Part shown: positions 51,090-59,631 of the stretch, one piece after another
Layout of the letters: each line of letters begins with the position of its first letter
How positions within the stretch are numbered: the first letter of the stretch is position 1
Assembly (NCBI RefSeq): GCF_000718635.1
Contig: NZ_JOBF01000013.1
Coordinates: 1 to 64,000 of the forward strand
DNA length: 64,000 nt
DNA from: Streptomyces varsoviensis
GTDB lineage: Bacteria > Actinomycetota > Actinomycetes > Streptomycetales > Streptomycetaceae
Reading direction: 5' to 3'
Position numbers and translations under genes: made by a program
Notes under the pieces: generated by a model
The model's input: only the letters and a program-made list of their open reading frames with translations
Told to the model about the DNA's origin: nothing
Database searches by the model: none

Positions 51090-52765
51090 TTAATTCCCTG
51101 CGGAACGTTGGGGAAGGGGTTCGGGATGTTACCGGAGTAGCGATCCGGATTTCTGGCCGGGGTGGTGGTGATGGGCTCGCCGGTGATGATGCGTCCCTGA
51201 TTGGTGAGGCTTTCGCTGGGTTGGCCGTTGATGTAGTCCCAATAGCCGCTGTGTCCGCTGGTGTCCACTTTGAAGTGCCGCGCGCCGAACGTGTCGTTCC
51301 GGGTGTCGCTGCCCAGCGAGGCGCCGGCGAAATTGTTGATGATGGGATCGTCTTTCGCCGCGCCGATAAACACGTGCTTGGGATCGATGTTCAGATCACC
51401 GGCGTGCTTCACGGTCATGCCGGGGCTGCCGACCGCGATGATGTTGTCGGCGCCGAGGCCATGCCCGCCCGCCGCGCCCGCGCCCACCGTTGTCGATCCG
51501 TAACTGTGGCCTATGACGGTGAGGTTGCTGTGGTGGCCCCCCTGCGCGGCTCGCGTCCCCTCGGTGAAGTGCCGAAGCGCCTCCCCGCCCTCCTTGGCCC
51601 GGCCCGTGGAGACCACGCCGAGATCGAAGTCGGAGTCGAAAACGTTCTCGTTGGGCGGGTCATAGTCGAGCCAGGAGATCACCGCGGTGGATTCGTTGGG
51701 ATGGATCTTGCGTGCTGAGGAACGCAGGGCATTGATCCGGTCTATCTCGCCCCCCGCCCCCCTCAAATCCGAATTGACCCCCGGCACCAGCACGGCCGTG
51801 TTCTTCGCCGTGTCCGGGTTGCCCATGGCGACGATGGCTCTGCCGTCGCCCTCCTGGCGGAGTTTGAGCAGGTAGAGTTCCCGCCCTTTGGGCGCGCCGT
51901 CGGCGGCGTCGAGTTTCTTCTTCAGGGCCCGGAGGCCGTCCTGTTGCTTGTTGAACTGGTCGGCGTTGATGGTGTGGTCCGGCGGGGCCGGGTTGAGGTA
52001 CTGGTCGAGGAGCAGGCGGTTGGCCTCGTCGCGGGCCACCGCGGGCAGGCCGTCCAGGGCGCCGATCTGTTTCGGGTACATCGCGATGTACGTCTGCTGC
52101 TCGTCATGGCTGAGGTGTTTCCACCACTCGGCGTTCTCCTTGACGTCCTTGCCGTCCGGGATGCCGTACGGGCCGATCCCCAGGTGCTTGGCCACGTCCC
52201 GGGCCTCCACCGCGGTCTGGCCGAGGGCGTCCTCCTCGTCCAGCAACTGGGCCCGGACGTCGCCGATCGCCTTCTCGCCGTCGTCGCTGGCCTTCTTCGC
52301 GTCCTTGATGGCTTGGTTGATCTTGTCCTGGTGGCCGGTCATGGCCTTGGTGTAGTCGGGCAACACCGTGGCCTGGTCGGGGTCGTGGTGCGCGTCGATC
52401 AGCCATTGGGGCAGCGAGACCTGGCCCGTGGTGTCGTCGATGACGTAGTCGTCCTGTTCCGCGCTCTTGATGGCGTTCTTCAGGTCCGTCTGCGCCTGCT
52501 TCATGTTCACGGCCGCGGTGTCCAGGACTGTGGCTATCAGCAGCGCGTCCACGTGCGCCGCCTCCAATTGGCCCTGGAGGGTGTCCAGAACCGGTTTTCC
52601 CGCCTTGGCGCTGTCTCCGTGCCAATTGGCCAGTGGGCCGGTGACGTGCCTGCGGTGATCTTTGTGCGCGGTTTCCAGCTTCCTCGCCAGGGACTCCCAG
52701 GCCGACTTGGCCGCCTCCAGGTCGGATACGTCGAGCTTGAGCAGAAGCTGATAGAGAGTGCTCAT
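51086..52765 (-). CDS. DUF1023 alpha/beta hydrolase with WXG100-like N-terminus
   Basis: A 559-residue protein. Residues 1-110 are a helical hairpin with a Trp-His-Gly turn at 48-50 (ETAHKDHRRHVTGPLANWHGDSAKA), as in WXG100/LXG proteins sent through type VII secretion. The middle is charged coiled helix (about 140-290). The C-terminal DUF1023 domain (about 300-500) is an alpha/beta hydrolase: TAVLVPGVNSDL, the nucleophile Ser421 in VIGHSYGSTT, and candidate Asp and His further on (IGAAKDDPI, ARHFKVDTSGHSG). No signal peptide. Coupled by ATGA to the genes on both sides. GC-3 is lower than in neighbours, suggesting transfer. Confidence 0.88.
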   Translation of the reverse strand: MSTLYQLLLKLDVSDLEAAKSAWESLARKLETAHKDHRRHVTGPLANWHGDSAKAGKPVLDTLQGQLEAAHVDALLIATVLDTAAVNMKQAQTDLKNAIKSAEQDDYVIDDTTGQVSLPQWLIDAHHDPDQATVLPDYTKAMTGHQDKINQAIKDAKKASDDGEKAIGDVRAQLLDEEDALGQTAVEARDVAKHLGIGPYGIPDGKDVKENAEWWKHLSHDEQQTYIAMYPKQIGALDGLPAVARDEANRLLLDQYLNPAPPDHTINADQFNKQQDGLRALKKKLDAADGAPKGRELYLLKLRQEGDGRAIVAMGNPDTAKNTAVLVPGVNSDLRGAGGEIDRINALRSSARKIHPNESTAVISWLDYDPPNENVFDSDFDLGVVSTGRAKEGGEALRHFTEGTRAAQGGHHSNLTVIGHSYGSTTVGAGAAGGHGLGADNIIAVGSPGMTVKHAGDLNIDPKHVFIGAAKDDPIINNFAGASLGSDTRNDTFGARHFKVDTSGHSGYWDYINGQPSESLTNQGRIITGEPITTTPARNPDRYSGNIPNPFPNVPQGIK

Positions 52766-53070
52766 CGCTTCAGATCCCCCGAGAATGTCCGGTAGATGTC
52801 GTGGTCGTTCCATGTGTGCATGTCGGCGATGTCCCGGAGCAGTTCCTCGCTCTTGGCTATGCGCTTGCGCATGGCGCCCAGGGCCGTCTCCCATTCCTCG
52901 GCGCTCGTCTCCAGCGCCGCGCCGAACGACCAGCCTTTGAGCGCGCTCGCCGCGTCCTTGCTCTTGTTCACCGCCTTTTTCACCCGCGGTTCCAGGTCTC
53001 TCGCTATGCGCCCGGAGGCCCCCGCGCTCGCCCGCAGGTCCTGCGGAGGAATCCCCAGTTTGTCGCTCAT
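52762..53070 (-). CDS. WXG100-like small protein, first gene of the cassette
   Basis: A 102-residue helical protein (MSDKLGIPPQDLRASAGASGRIA...) with a central turn GWSFG at 46-50 in place of strict WXG, then ETSAEEWETALGAMRKRIAKSEELLRDIADM. Size, two-helix pattern and place in front of a WXG/DUF1023 protein point to the ESAT-6-like superfamily. ATG 53070 follows GAGGGGG. Its stop overlaps the hydrolase start (ATGA). Confidence 0.8.
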   Translation of the reverse strand: MSDKLGIPPQDLRASAGASGRIARDLEPRVKKAVNKSKDAASALKGWSFGAALETSAEEWETALGAMRKRIAKSEELLRDIADMHTWNDHDIYRTFSGDLKR

Positions 53071-53386
53071 AGCGCCCCCTCGCGTTTCAGCCGATGCCCG
53101 GCCCGCCATCGTCAGGCGCCCCGGCGGCGACGTCCGCACCGTTGCCGCTCCGGTCAACTCGGCTGCTCAGCAGCGCCCTTCGCCCGTATGGCGGGCATTC
53201 AACTTTGCCATTCCGCGACAACTGATAGCACGGACGCCACCCCTCATCACATGAGTACGCGTGCTCATGTACTCGATGCCCGCCCTCTGCTATCCCGCCC
53301 CGCCCTCCGCTATCCCCGCCCGCGCCCCCTGCTGCGCCTCCGCCCCCGTTCATTCCGCCCCTCACCGGCGTGCCCCGCGGTTCCCG
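53071..53386. other. Region upstream of the WXG cassette
   Basis: Gap of 316 bases between the cassette and the 3' end of a broken gene. Contains a 20-bp imperfect palindrome at 53250-53269 (CATGAG.ACGCGT.CTCATG, two mismatched positions) that could be an operator for the cassette, and a mildly AT-richer stretch at 53200-53240 for a promoter. No gene seen. Confidence 0.5.
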
Positions 53387-54213
53387 TCACCCCGGCCAGC
53401 TTCTGTCCAAGTGCGAGAGGGAGCCCTGAACCGTCCGGATGAAGAGGCGCGGGCGGTACAGCACGTCGTCGCGGGTGAAGCGGAGGAGCTGGCGGATCTG
53501 CGGGGAGGACGTGAGTTCGTTGAAGCGGATGGTGTCCTCCTGGTGGGCCGCTCTGGAGCCGTGCCACGCGAATCCCTCGATCTCCACCGCCAGGCCCTGT
53601 TCGCGGAAGAGGAAGTCCACCCGCCGCCTGCGCCCCTGCGCCGTGACCACTTCCGCCTGGGATTCGGGATGCAGGCCCGCGTCGTGCATCTCCAGACGCG
53701 CCGAGGACTCGGCCGGCGAGCCCGACGACGGATCGGCCAGGGCGAGTGCCTGCCGGGCCGTGCCGGTGCGGGCGCGGCGCGGCCCCGTGGCGAGGGCCTC
53801 GGACACCTGCCGGAGATCGGCCATCCCCCTGGCGAACACCGAGTCGGCGGCGATGACCGCCGCGCGGCAGGGGAGCGTACGGAGCAGGTCGCAGGTGGTC
53901 CGTACGACCGTGGTGACCCGGATGCCGTCGACGTCCGTGATCTCCTCCTCGGTCAGCGGGAGGCGGTGCACCCGCATGCCGTACACCGTGACCGACGCCG
54001 CCGCTGCAACTGGATGGCCCGCAGCCGCAGCCGCAGATCGATGTCCTTGCCGGGCGCCGCCCACGCCCCTCGGTACATCGCGGTCCAGCCCGCCCGGCGC
54101 AGCAGCCGCGCGGCGCGCGAGGAGGTGAGGCCGAAGGCCGCGGCCTGCGAGGAGAAGAGGATGCCGCCCTGCGCCATCGCCAGGTCGTGCAAGGTGTCGT
54201 TGTCCGCCGTCAT
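53387..54213 (-). pseudogene. Broken AbiEi-antitoxin/DUF559-endonuclease-type gene
   Basis: Two reading frames that belong to one known gene type. From 54213 the first reads MTADNDTLHDLAMAQGGILFSSQAAAFGLTSSRAARLLRRAGWTAMYRGAWAAPGKDIDLRLRLRAIQLQ, a winged-helix AbiEi-like start, and stops after an out-of-frame tail at 53953. In another frame the sequence from about 54000 on gives YGMRVHRLPLTEEEITDVDGIRVTTVVRTTCDLLRTLP...VDFLFREQGLAVEIEGFAWHGSR, the DUF559-like nuclease half. The usual block of about 30 residues between them (VSHxSAAxLHG) is missing, so an internal deletion plus frameshift near 54000-54012 destroyed it. Confidence 0.8.
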
Positions 54214-54350
54214 TGCTCAAGCACAGCGCACCGTCGCCAGCTCCGCGACCCCCTGTGGATAACTCCGGTCGCCGCCGGATCGGGGGTGTCCGGCACCGCG
54301 GTCGGCGGGCAGGATGGGGCTGCCGGGGGTATGGGTGAGGGAGGCGGGAA

Positions 54351-55838
54351 ATGAGGGGCCGCAAGAGGGCGTTGGTGGCGGTGGGGAGCGTGGTGACGGG
54401 CCTCGGGCTCGTCGCCGGGCCCGCCGGCCCCGCCCGCGCCGATACCGTCGCCCGCGCCGATACCGTCGCCCGCGCCGACACCGTCGCCCGGGCCGACACC
54501 GTCGCCGGGACCGACAGCACCGTCGAGGCCGACAGCACCGTCGGGACGGGTGGCGACGCCGGTGTCGTCGATGCCCACGGCGGGGCGCCGGCCCCGTACC
54601 GAATGGCCCGGAACGCCGCTCCCGTCCACGGCTCGTCCGCCGGCGCCGCCGGCCCGCGGCTGCGGCCCGGCGCGCACACGTACAAGGACACCATCGCGCC
54701 GGGCGAGAGGAAGTACTACAGCGTCGATCTGGACGCCGTCTCCAACGCCTATGTATCGGCCGTCGCCGTGCCCCGGCCCGGCGCCACGATGGGGGTGCGC
54801 GACGGCATCGACGTCTCGCTCCGGACCGCCGACGGCATGCGGTGCGGCATCAGCCACCACCGCTCCTTCCTGACCACGGGCGGGGCATACCCCGTCAGCG
54901 ACTACGCGGACCGAGTGGTCAAGCCGGGCGGGGCCTGCCAGGCGGCCGGTACGTACCACTTCGTCGTCGAACGCGGGGAGTCGGCGGGCGGGGACGCGGC
55001 GGCGGTCCCCGTCGAGCTGAAGTACGTCTCCGTCCCCCCGCCGAAGCAGCGGCAGACCGCGCGCCCGCCGGGCTCCGCGTCGGCCGGCCCGTCCGTGAGC
55101 ACGCCTTCCGGCGCCCCCCGGAGCATCGTCGGAGGCACCGGGTTCAACGACGCTCCGGACACGCCGGCCGGAGTGTGGACGGACCTCGTCCGGCCCGGCG
55201 AGACGCGCTTCTACCGGGTGCCCGTCGACTGGGGCCAGCGGATATACGCCGACGCGGAGTTCGCGCCGCCCGCGCCGACAGCACCCAGGGGAGACACGGG
55301 AGCCGCGGCATCCACGGGACCCACGACAGCCACGGGAGCCACGGCATCCGCACCTCCCACGAGGCCGTACGTGATCAACGGCGTGCGGATGGGGCTGAGC
55401 AACACCGCGCGCGGCTACGTGGCCAACAAGACCACCGGCTATCAGGGGAAGCCCGCCACGCTCTCCCTCGACACCGCCCCCGCGGAGCCCGGCAACGCCT
55501 CCGGCACCACGCTCGCCGAGTCCACCAAGGCGATGCGGTTCGCCGGCTCGTACTACCTTCAGGTCAGCGTCAACGCGAAGGTCGCGGACGGGGGTTCGGG
55601 CGCGGTCCCGGTCACGCTCCGGATCGACGTCACCAAGGACCGCGGGCCGCGGCCGACGCCCGGCGCGAGCGCCGGCACCGCCGCGGGGGCCGATGCCGAC
55701 CGGCGGACGGCCGGTGCGAGTGGCCGGGGCCACGAAGGCATGCGGGCCCTCGGGTACGCGGGCGTCGGGACCGGTTGCGCGCTGCTGCTCGGCCTCGGCG
55801 GCTGGACGCTCGCGCTGCGCCGCAGGCCCCGGAAGTAG
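54351..55838 (+). CDS. Secreted, C-terminally membrane-anchored hypothetical protein
   Basis: A 495-residue protein: signal peptide (1-30, RGRKRALVAVGSVVTGLGLVAG...ARA), four tandem ADTVAR units (residues 30-53; 18-bp repeats), two similar beta domains (about 105-225 and 270-440) each starting like (T)YKDTIAPGERKYYSVDL / VWTDLVRPGETRFYRVPV, which recall pre-peptidase C-terminal domains, a Thr/Ala-rich linker in the second, and a C-terminal span (about 468-488) with basic end RRRPRK. Probably type I membrane, surface displayed. Function unknown. Confidence 0.82.
   Translation: MRGRKRALVAVGSVVTGLGLVAGPAGPARADTVARADTVARADTVARADTVAGTDSTVEADSTVGTGGDAGVVDAHGGAPAPYRMARNAAPVHGSSAGAAGPRLRPGAHTYKDTIAPGERKYYSVDLDAVSNAYVSAVAVPRPGATMGVRDGIDVSLRTADGMRCGISHHRSFLTTGGAYPVSDYADRVVKPGGACQAAGTYHFVVERGESAGGDAAAVPVELKYVSVPPPKQRQTARPPGSASAGPSVSTPSGAPRSIVGGTGFNDAPDTPAGVWTDLVRPGETRFYRVPVDWGQRIYADAEFAPPAPTAPRGDTGAAASTGPTTATGATASAPPTRPYVINGVRMGLSNTARGYVANKTTGYQGKPATLSLDTAPAEPGNASGTTLAESTKAMRFAGSYYLQVSVNAKVADGGSGAVPVTLRIDVTKDRGPRPTPGASAGTAAGADADRRTAGASGRGHEGMRALGYAGVGTGCALLLGLGGWTLALRRRPRK
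54438..54509 (+). repeat. 18-bp tandem repeat coding ADTVAR
   Basis: Four consecutive copies of GCCGATACCGTCGCCCGC (small changes) just after the signal peptide code for ADTVAR four times; the fourth copy is ADTVAG. Confidence 0.85.
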
Positions 55839-55905
55839 CCCGTAACCGCCCTCCGAAGGGGCCCCGCTCCCCGGGCCGCCCGGACTGAAGGACCCGGCAG
55901 CACCC

Positions 55906-56253
55906 TCACACGCCGATCGCCACCCGCACCCCCGCCCGCAGCCCCCAGCGCTCCATCGCCCCCGCCTCCGCCTCCAGGACGTGGCGGGCGCGGGGCCGGG
56001 GCGCGCCGAGGCGGCCGGGGCGCATGGTGCGCACGGCGAGGACGGTCAAGTCCCGGTCGAGGTAGGCGACGTCGATGGGGAACCGCATCCGGAAGGTGTG
56101 CACGCTCGTGGCGGGGGTGAGGAGCAGCGCGCCCCCGATGCCGTCGCGCCCGAGGAGCCCGCGGGTGCGGGCGCGGTACGAGGCGGCGATCTCCAACGGC
56201 ACCGCCACGCCGGGAAGATGGAGTTGGGTTCTGCCGTCCCGCCAGCGCGCCAT
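55906..56253 (-). CDS. DUF192 family protein
   Basis: A 115-residue protein of the DUF192 family: VPLEIAASYRARTRGLLGRDGIGGALLLTPATSVHTFRMRFPIDVAYLDRDLTVLAV matches the family core (TRGLMxR...VHTFGMRFPIDVAFLD). Unlike many bacterial members it has no signal peptide. Role unknown. Divergent from the prepilin peptidase gene, 54 bases away. Confidence 0.85.
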   Translation of the reverse strand: MARWRDGRTQLHLPGVAVPLEIAASYRARTRGLLGRDGIGGALLLTPATSVHTFRMRFPIDVAYLDRDLTVLAVRTMRPGRLGAPRPRARHVLEAEAGAMERWGLRAGVRVAIGV

Positions 56254-56307
56254 GGCGTTCGTTCTATCAGACGCTCACGCGGCCCGCCGGGTCCGTAGGC
56301 TCGGAGC

Positions 56308-57054
56308 GTGCACGCGTTGCCGCTGTTCCTCGCCCTGCTGTACGGCGCCGCCGCGGGGGCGCTGCTGCCGCGCCCCCTGTACCGGCTGGCCGTCGAGCCC
56401 GACCGGCCGTGGCGCTCGGCGTGTCCGCGCGGGCACCCGATAGCGGGGTGGGCGGGCCGCGCGGTGTGCCCGAGCTGTCCGGCCGGCTCACGGACGTACG
56501 GGCCGGGGGCGAGCCCGCGGCCGTGGGGCCGGCCGGTGGTCACCGCCGTGGTCTGCGGGGCGCTGGCCGCGTCGACGGGGGCGCGGCCCGAGCTGGCGGT
56601 GTGGCTGCTCGCCGCCCCGGTCGCGGTGGCGCTGGCCGAGGTCGACCGCGCGGTGCGGCGGCTGCCGGACGTGCTCACGCTGCCGCTGGCCGCCGGTGTC
56701 GCGGCGCTGCTCGGCCTGGCCGCGCTGCTGCCCGGGGCCGCCGGGTCGTGGACAGGGGCGCTGCTCGGCGGGGCGGCGCTGGCGGGCGGGTATTTCCTGC
56801 TCTTCCTGATCAATCCGAGCGGTATGGGCTTCGGGGACGTGAAGTTGGCCGTCGCCCTGGGGTGCGCGCTGGGCTGGTACGGCTGGGGCGTCCTGTTCGC
56901 GGGCGCGTTCCTGGGGCTGCTGCTGGGATCGGTGTACGGGGTGTGGCTGATGATCTCCGGGCGGGGGCGGCGCGGTACGACGATGGCGCTGGGCCCGTAC
57001 ATGATCGCCGGGGCGTGGCTGGGGCTGCTGCTGGGCGGAGCGGCGGCGGCCTGA
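56308..57054 (+). CDS. Prepilin peptidase (A24, TadV/CpaA type)
   Basis: A 248-residue polytopic aspartic peptidase that processes the Flp prepilin and TadE-like proteins. The two catalytic Asp are in AEVDRAVRRLPDVLT (Asp113 or Asp121) and GMGFGDVKL (Asp177). Between TM1 and the core is a cytoplasmic loop with Cys39, Cys54 and Cys57 (CPRGH...CPSC), as in full PilD. Starts GTG. Downstream end of the pilus locus. Confidence 0.9.
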   Translation: MHALPLFLALLYGAAAGALLPRPLYRLAVEPDRPWRSACPRGHPIAGWAGRAVCPSCPAGSRTYGPGASPRPWGRPVVTAVVCGALAASTGARPELAVWLLAAPVAVALAEVDRAVRRLPDVLTLPLAAGVAALLGLAALLPGAAGSWTGALLGGAALAGGYFLLFLINPSGMGFGDVKLAVALGCALGWYGWGVLFAGAFLGLLLGSVYGVWLMISGRGRRGTTMALGPYMIAGAWLGLLLGGAAAA

Positions 57055-57582
57055 GGGAGGACGGGTGTCGGTTTGAGGGAGAACGGGCGTCGGCCTGATG
57101 AGCGACGGGGCGCGTGGGGCGAACGGATGAACGCCTCGGATGTCCCGGTTCAGTCTAAATTCGGCACGTAGTAAACGAATTGCCGCATAACGTAGTTCGT
57201 ACGGGCGTATGTGCCCTACAGTCGCTTACGCACTGCTCACACGCGATCGCTGGAAGTGCATCGCGCGGGCCTGCCTGGAATCTCCTGCCCTGGGAGAGGT
57301 GGTCCCGCGTCAGGGAGACGAGCCACCAGCTTTCGCACGTGTGATGTCGGACCGATGTGACGATGGGGGACGCTCTCGGGTGGGACGGCTGAGGGGGAGC
57401 GCCGCGCGAGCCCGTTCTACGGCGTACGCCTTCTGGTGGCGGGGCGGACGGGGGGTCGGCCCGTCCCGGCGGAGCGCCCGGCGAAGATCTACGGCGGCCC
57501 GGCCCGTCAGCGCGACACGCGCCGTCACCCGCGCCGATGCACAGAGCACGCCCTCCGAGCGGTTATGGTGGAAACCCCCCCT

Positions 57583-57625
57583 CGGGCCGGTCCGTAACCC
57601 CCCCCCACGGACCGGCCCGCTTTTT
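57583..57625 (+). terminator. Rho-independent terminator with T-tract
   Basis: 13-bp stem (CGGGCCGGTCCGT and complement at 57607-57619) around a C-rich loop, followed by CTTTTT. Oriented on the + strand, where no coding gene precedes it within 520 bases. Confidence 0.85.
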
Positions 57626-57686
57626 CATGCCTCCGCGGGGCCTCGCAGACCGGCGCGGGAGGCCCCTTGATAGAGGCCCCTTAATA

Positions 57687-57713
57687 CGGGGGGCGTCACT
57701 TATGCGCCCCCCG
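57687..57713 (-). terminator. Terminator after the aldo/keto reductase
   Basis: CGGGGGGCG (57687-57695) and CGCCCCCCG (57705-57713), nine-base loop, just past the stop codon of the minus-strand gene. Confidence 0.7.
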
Positions 57714-57720
57714 CGACGTT

Positions 57721-58758
57721 CTACGACCTCCCCGCCCAGATATTGACGCCCTCCGTGCTCACCGCGTAGGAGTCGATCTCCGCCAGCTCGTCCGGGGTCA
57801 GCTTCGGGGCGCCCAGGGCCGCCACGTTCGCCTCCAACTGGCGCACGCTCGACGCGCCGATCAGCGCCGATGTCATCCGCTCGTCCCGCAGCACCCAGTT
57901 CAGGGCGAGCTGCGCCAGCGACTGGCCCCGCCGGTCCGCGATCTCGTTCAGCCCGCGCAGCCGCCGTACGACCTCCTCGGTGAACAGCTCCGGATCCAGC
58001 GACTTGCCCTGCGCGGCCCGCGAGTCGGCCGGGATGCCCGCCAAGTACTTGTCGGTCAGCATGCCCTGCGACAGCGGCGCGAAGGAGATGCAGCCCATGC
58101 CCTCCGCCTCCAGCGTGTCGAGGAGCGCCACGTCCTCGATCCACCGGTTGATCATGGAGTAGGAGGGCTGGTGGATCAGGGCCGGTACGCCCCTCTCGCG
58201 CAGCAGCCGCGCCGCCTCGTGGGTCTGCTCGGAGTCGTACGAGGAGACGCCCGCGTAGAGCGCCTTGCCCTGCTGGACGGCGGACGCGAGCGCGCCCATC
58301 GTCTCCTCCAGCGGAGTGTCGGGGTCGAAGCGGTGCGAGTAGAAGATGTCCACGTACTCGACGCCCATTCGCTGGAGCGAAGCGTCGAGCGAGGACAGCA
58401 GGTATTTCCGGGAGCCCCATTCCCCGTACGGGCCGGGGTGCATCCGGTAGCCGGCCTTGGTGGACAGGACCAGCTCGTCGCGGTAGGGGCGGAAGTCCTG
58501 GGCGAACAGCTTGCCGAAGTTCAGTTCGGCCGAGCCCGCGGGCGGCCCGTAGTTGTTGGCCAGGTCGAAGTGGGTCACGCCCAGGTCGAAGGCGCGGCGC
58601 AGGATCGCGCGCTGGGACTCCAGGGCGCGGTCGTCGCCGAAGTTGTGCCATAGGCCGAGGGAGATCGCCGGGAGTCTGAGGCCGCTGCGGCCCGTACGCC
58701 GGTACTCCATGGAGTCGTAGCGTTCGTCCGCGGCGCGGTAGTACGAGGGGTCGCTCAT
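57721..58758 (-). CDS. Aldo/keto reductase, YghZ-like
   Basis: A 345-residue NADPH-dependent (alpha/beta)8 reductase of the YghZ / L-glyceraldehyde-3-phosphate reductase branch. Seen: MEYRRTGRSGLRLPAISLGLWHNFGDD, the catalytic Asp/Tyr in FDLANNYGPPAGSAE, the Lys in VLSTKAGY, the His in DIFYSHRFDPDTPLEETM, and the cofactor loop SALIGASSVRQLEANVAAL. Substrate is probably an aldehyde such as methylglyoxal or glyceraldehyde 3-phosphate. Divergent from uppS. Confidence 0.92.
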   Translation of the reverse strand: MSDPSYYRAADERYDSMEYRRTGRSGLRLPAISLGLWHNFGDDRALESQRAILRRAFDLGVTHFDLANNYGPPAGSAELNFGKLFAQDFRPYRDELVLSTKAGYRMHPGPYGEWGSRKYLLSSLDASLQRMGVEYVDIFYSHRFDPDTPLEETMGALASAVQQGKALYAGVSSYDSEQTHEAARLLRERGVPALIHQPSYSMINRWIEDVALLDTLEAEGMGCISFAPLSQGMLTDKYLAGIPADSRAAQGKSLDPELFTEEVVRRLRGLNEIADRRGQSLAQLALNWVLRDERMTSALIGASSVRQLEANVAALGAPKLTPDELAEIDSYAVSTEGVNIWAGRS

Positions 58759-58869
58759 GTTGTTCTGCCTATCACGGAGTTGTGACAGGGCGGGTTGGGA
58801 GAGGGCCGTGTGCGGGCAGTAGGGTTGCGCCCCTGGGGGCGATGGCCATGCACGGAGGGGCTAAAAGAC

Positions 58870-59631
58870 GTGAACTTGCGTGACCTGGTGTACGGGCTCT
58901 ACGCCCGCCGGGTGGAGAACCGCCTCGACCACGCACAGGTGCCCAAGCACATCGGCGTGATCCTCGACGGCAACCGCCGCTGGGCGCGGGCCGACGGCCG
59001 CACGGCCGAACAGGGGCACCAGGCGGGCGCCGAGAAGATCAAGGAACTGCTCGGCTGGTGCGCCGAGACCGATGTCGAGGTCGTCACGCTCTGGCTGCTC
59101 TCCACGGACAACCTCGTCCGCCCCGAGAACGAACTGCGCCCCCTGCTGGGCATCATCGAGAACACCGTGCGCGGGCTGGCCGCCGACGGCCGCTGGCGCG
59201 TGCACCACGTGGGCACCCTCGACCTGCTGCCCGACCGCACCCAGACCGTGCTCAAGGAAGCCGAGCAGACGACCTACGACAAGCGGGGCATACTCGTCAA
59301 CGTCGCCGTCGGCTACGGCGGGCGGCAGGAGATCGCGGACGCCGTCCGCTCGCTGATCCTGGAGGCGGCGGAGCGCGGCAGCTCCTTCGAGGAGCTCGCC
59401 GAGATCGTCGATGTCGAGCACATCTCCAAGCACCTCTACACGCGCGGCCAGCCCGACCCGGACCTGGTGATCCGCACCAGCGGCGAGCAGCGGCTCTCCG
59501 GCTTCATGCTCTGGCAGAGCGCCCACTCCGAGTACTACTTCTGCGAGGTCTTCTGGCCCGCCTTCAGGAAGGTCGACTTCCTGCGCGCGCTGCGCGACTA
59601 CGCCGCGCGCCACCGCCGCTACGGCGGCTGA
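58870..59631 (+). CDS. uppS: Isoprenyl (cis-prenyl) transferase UppS
   Basis: A 253-residue Z-type prenyl synthase: catalytic Asp33 in HIGVILDGNRRWAR, WLLSTDNLVRPENEL, VAVGYGGRQEI, and the C-terminal RTSGEQRLSGFMLWQSAHSEYYFCEVFWPAF. Makes long polyprenyl (usually undecaprenyl or decaprenyl) diphosphate for cell wall. GTG 58870 has GGAGGGG upstream and fits the family start; an ATG-like start 25 codons earlier is not used. Confidence 0.92.
   Translation: MNLRDLVYGLYARRVENRLDHAQVPKHIGVILDGNRRWARADGRTAEQGHQAGAEKIKELLGWCAETDVEVVTLWLLSTDNLVRPENELRPLLGIIENTVRGLAADGRWRVHHVGTLDLLPDRTQTVLKEAEQTTYDKRGILVNVAVGYGGRQEIADAVRSLILEAAERGSSFEELAEIVDVEHISKHLYTRGQPDPDLVIRTSGEQRLSGFMLWQSAHSEYYFCEVFWPAFRKVDFLRALRDYAARHRRYGG

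Larger units (their letters stand above)
57055..57720. other. Long intergenic region with a strong forward terminator
   Basis: 666 bases with no convincing protein gene. It contains an AT-richer start at 57150-57220 (GTCTAAATTCGGCACGTAG, CGCATAACGTAGTTCGTACG) that could hold a promoter, then GC-rich sequence with several local hairpins, and a forward intrinsic terminator at 57583-57625. A forward transcript of about 250-400 bases would fit: a non-coding RNA or a leader. I could not assign an RNA family. Confidence 0.55.

Noticed and set aside
57209..57670. A 153-residue frame in the 57 kb gap
   Set aside because: It runs through the terminator hairpin and is Arg/Ser/Pro-rich with no ribosome site of note or motif.
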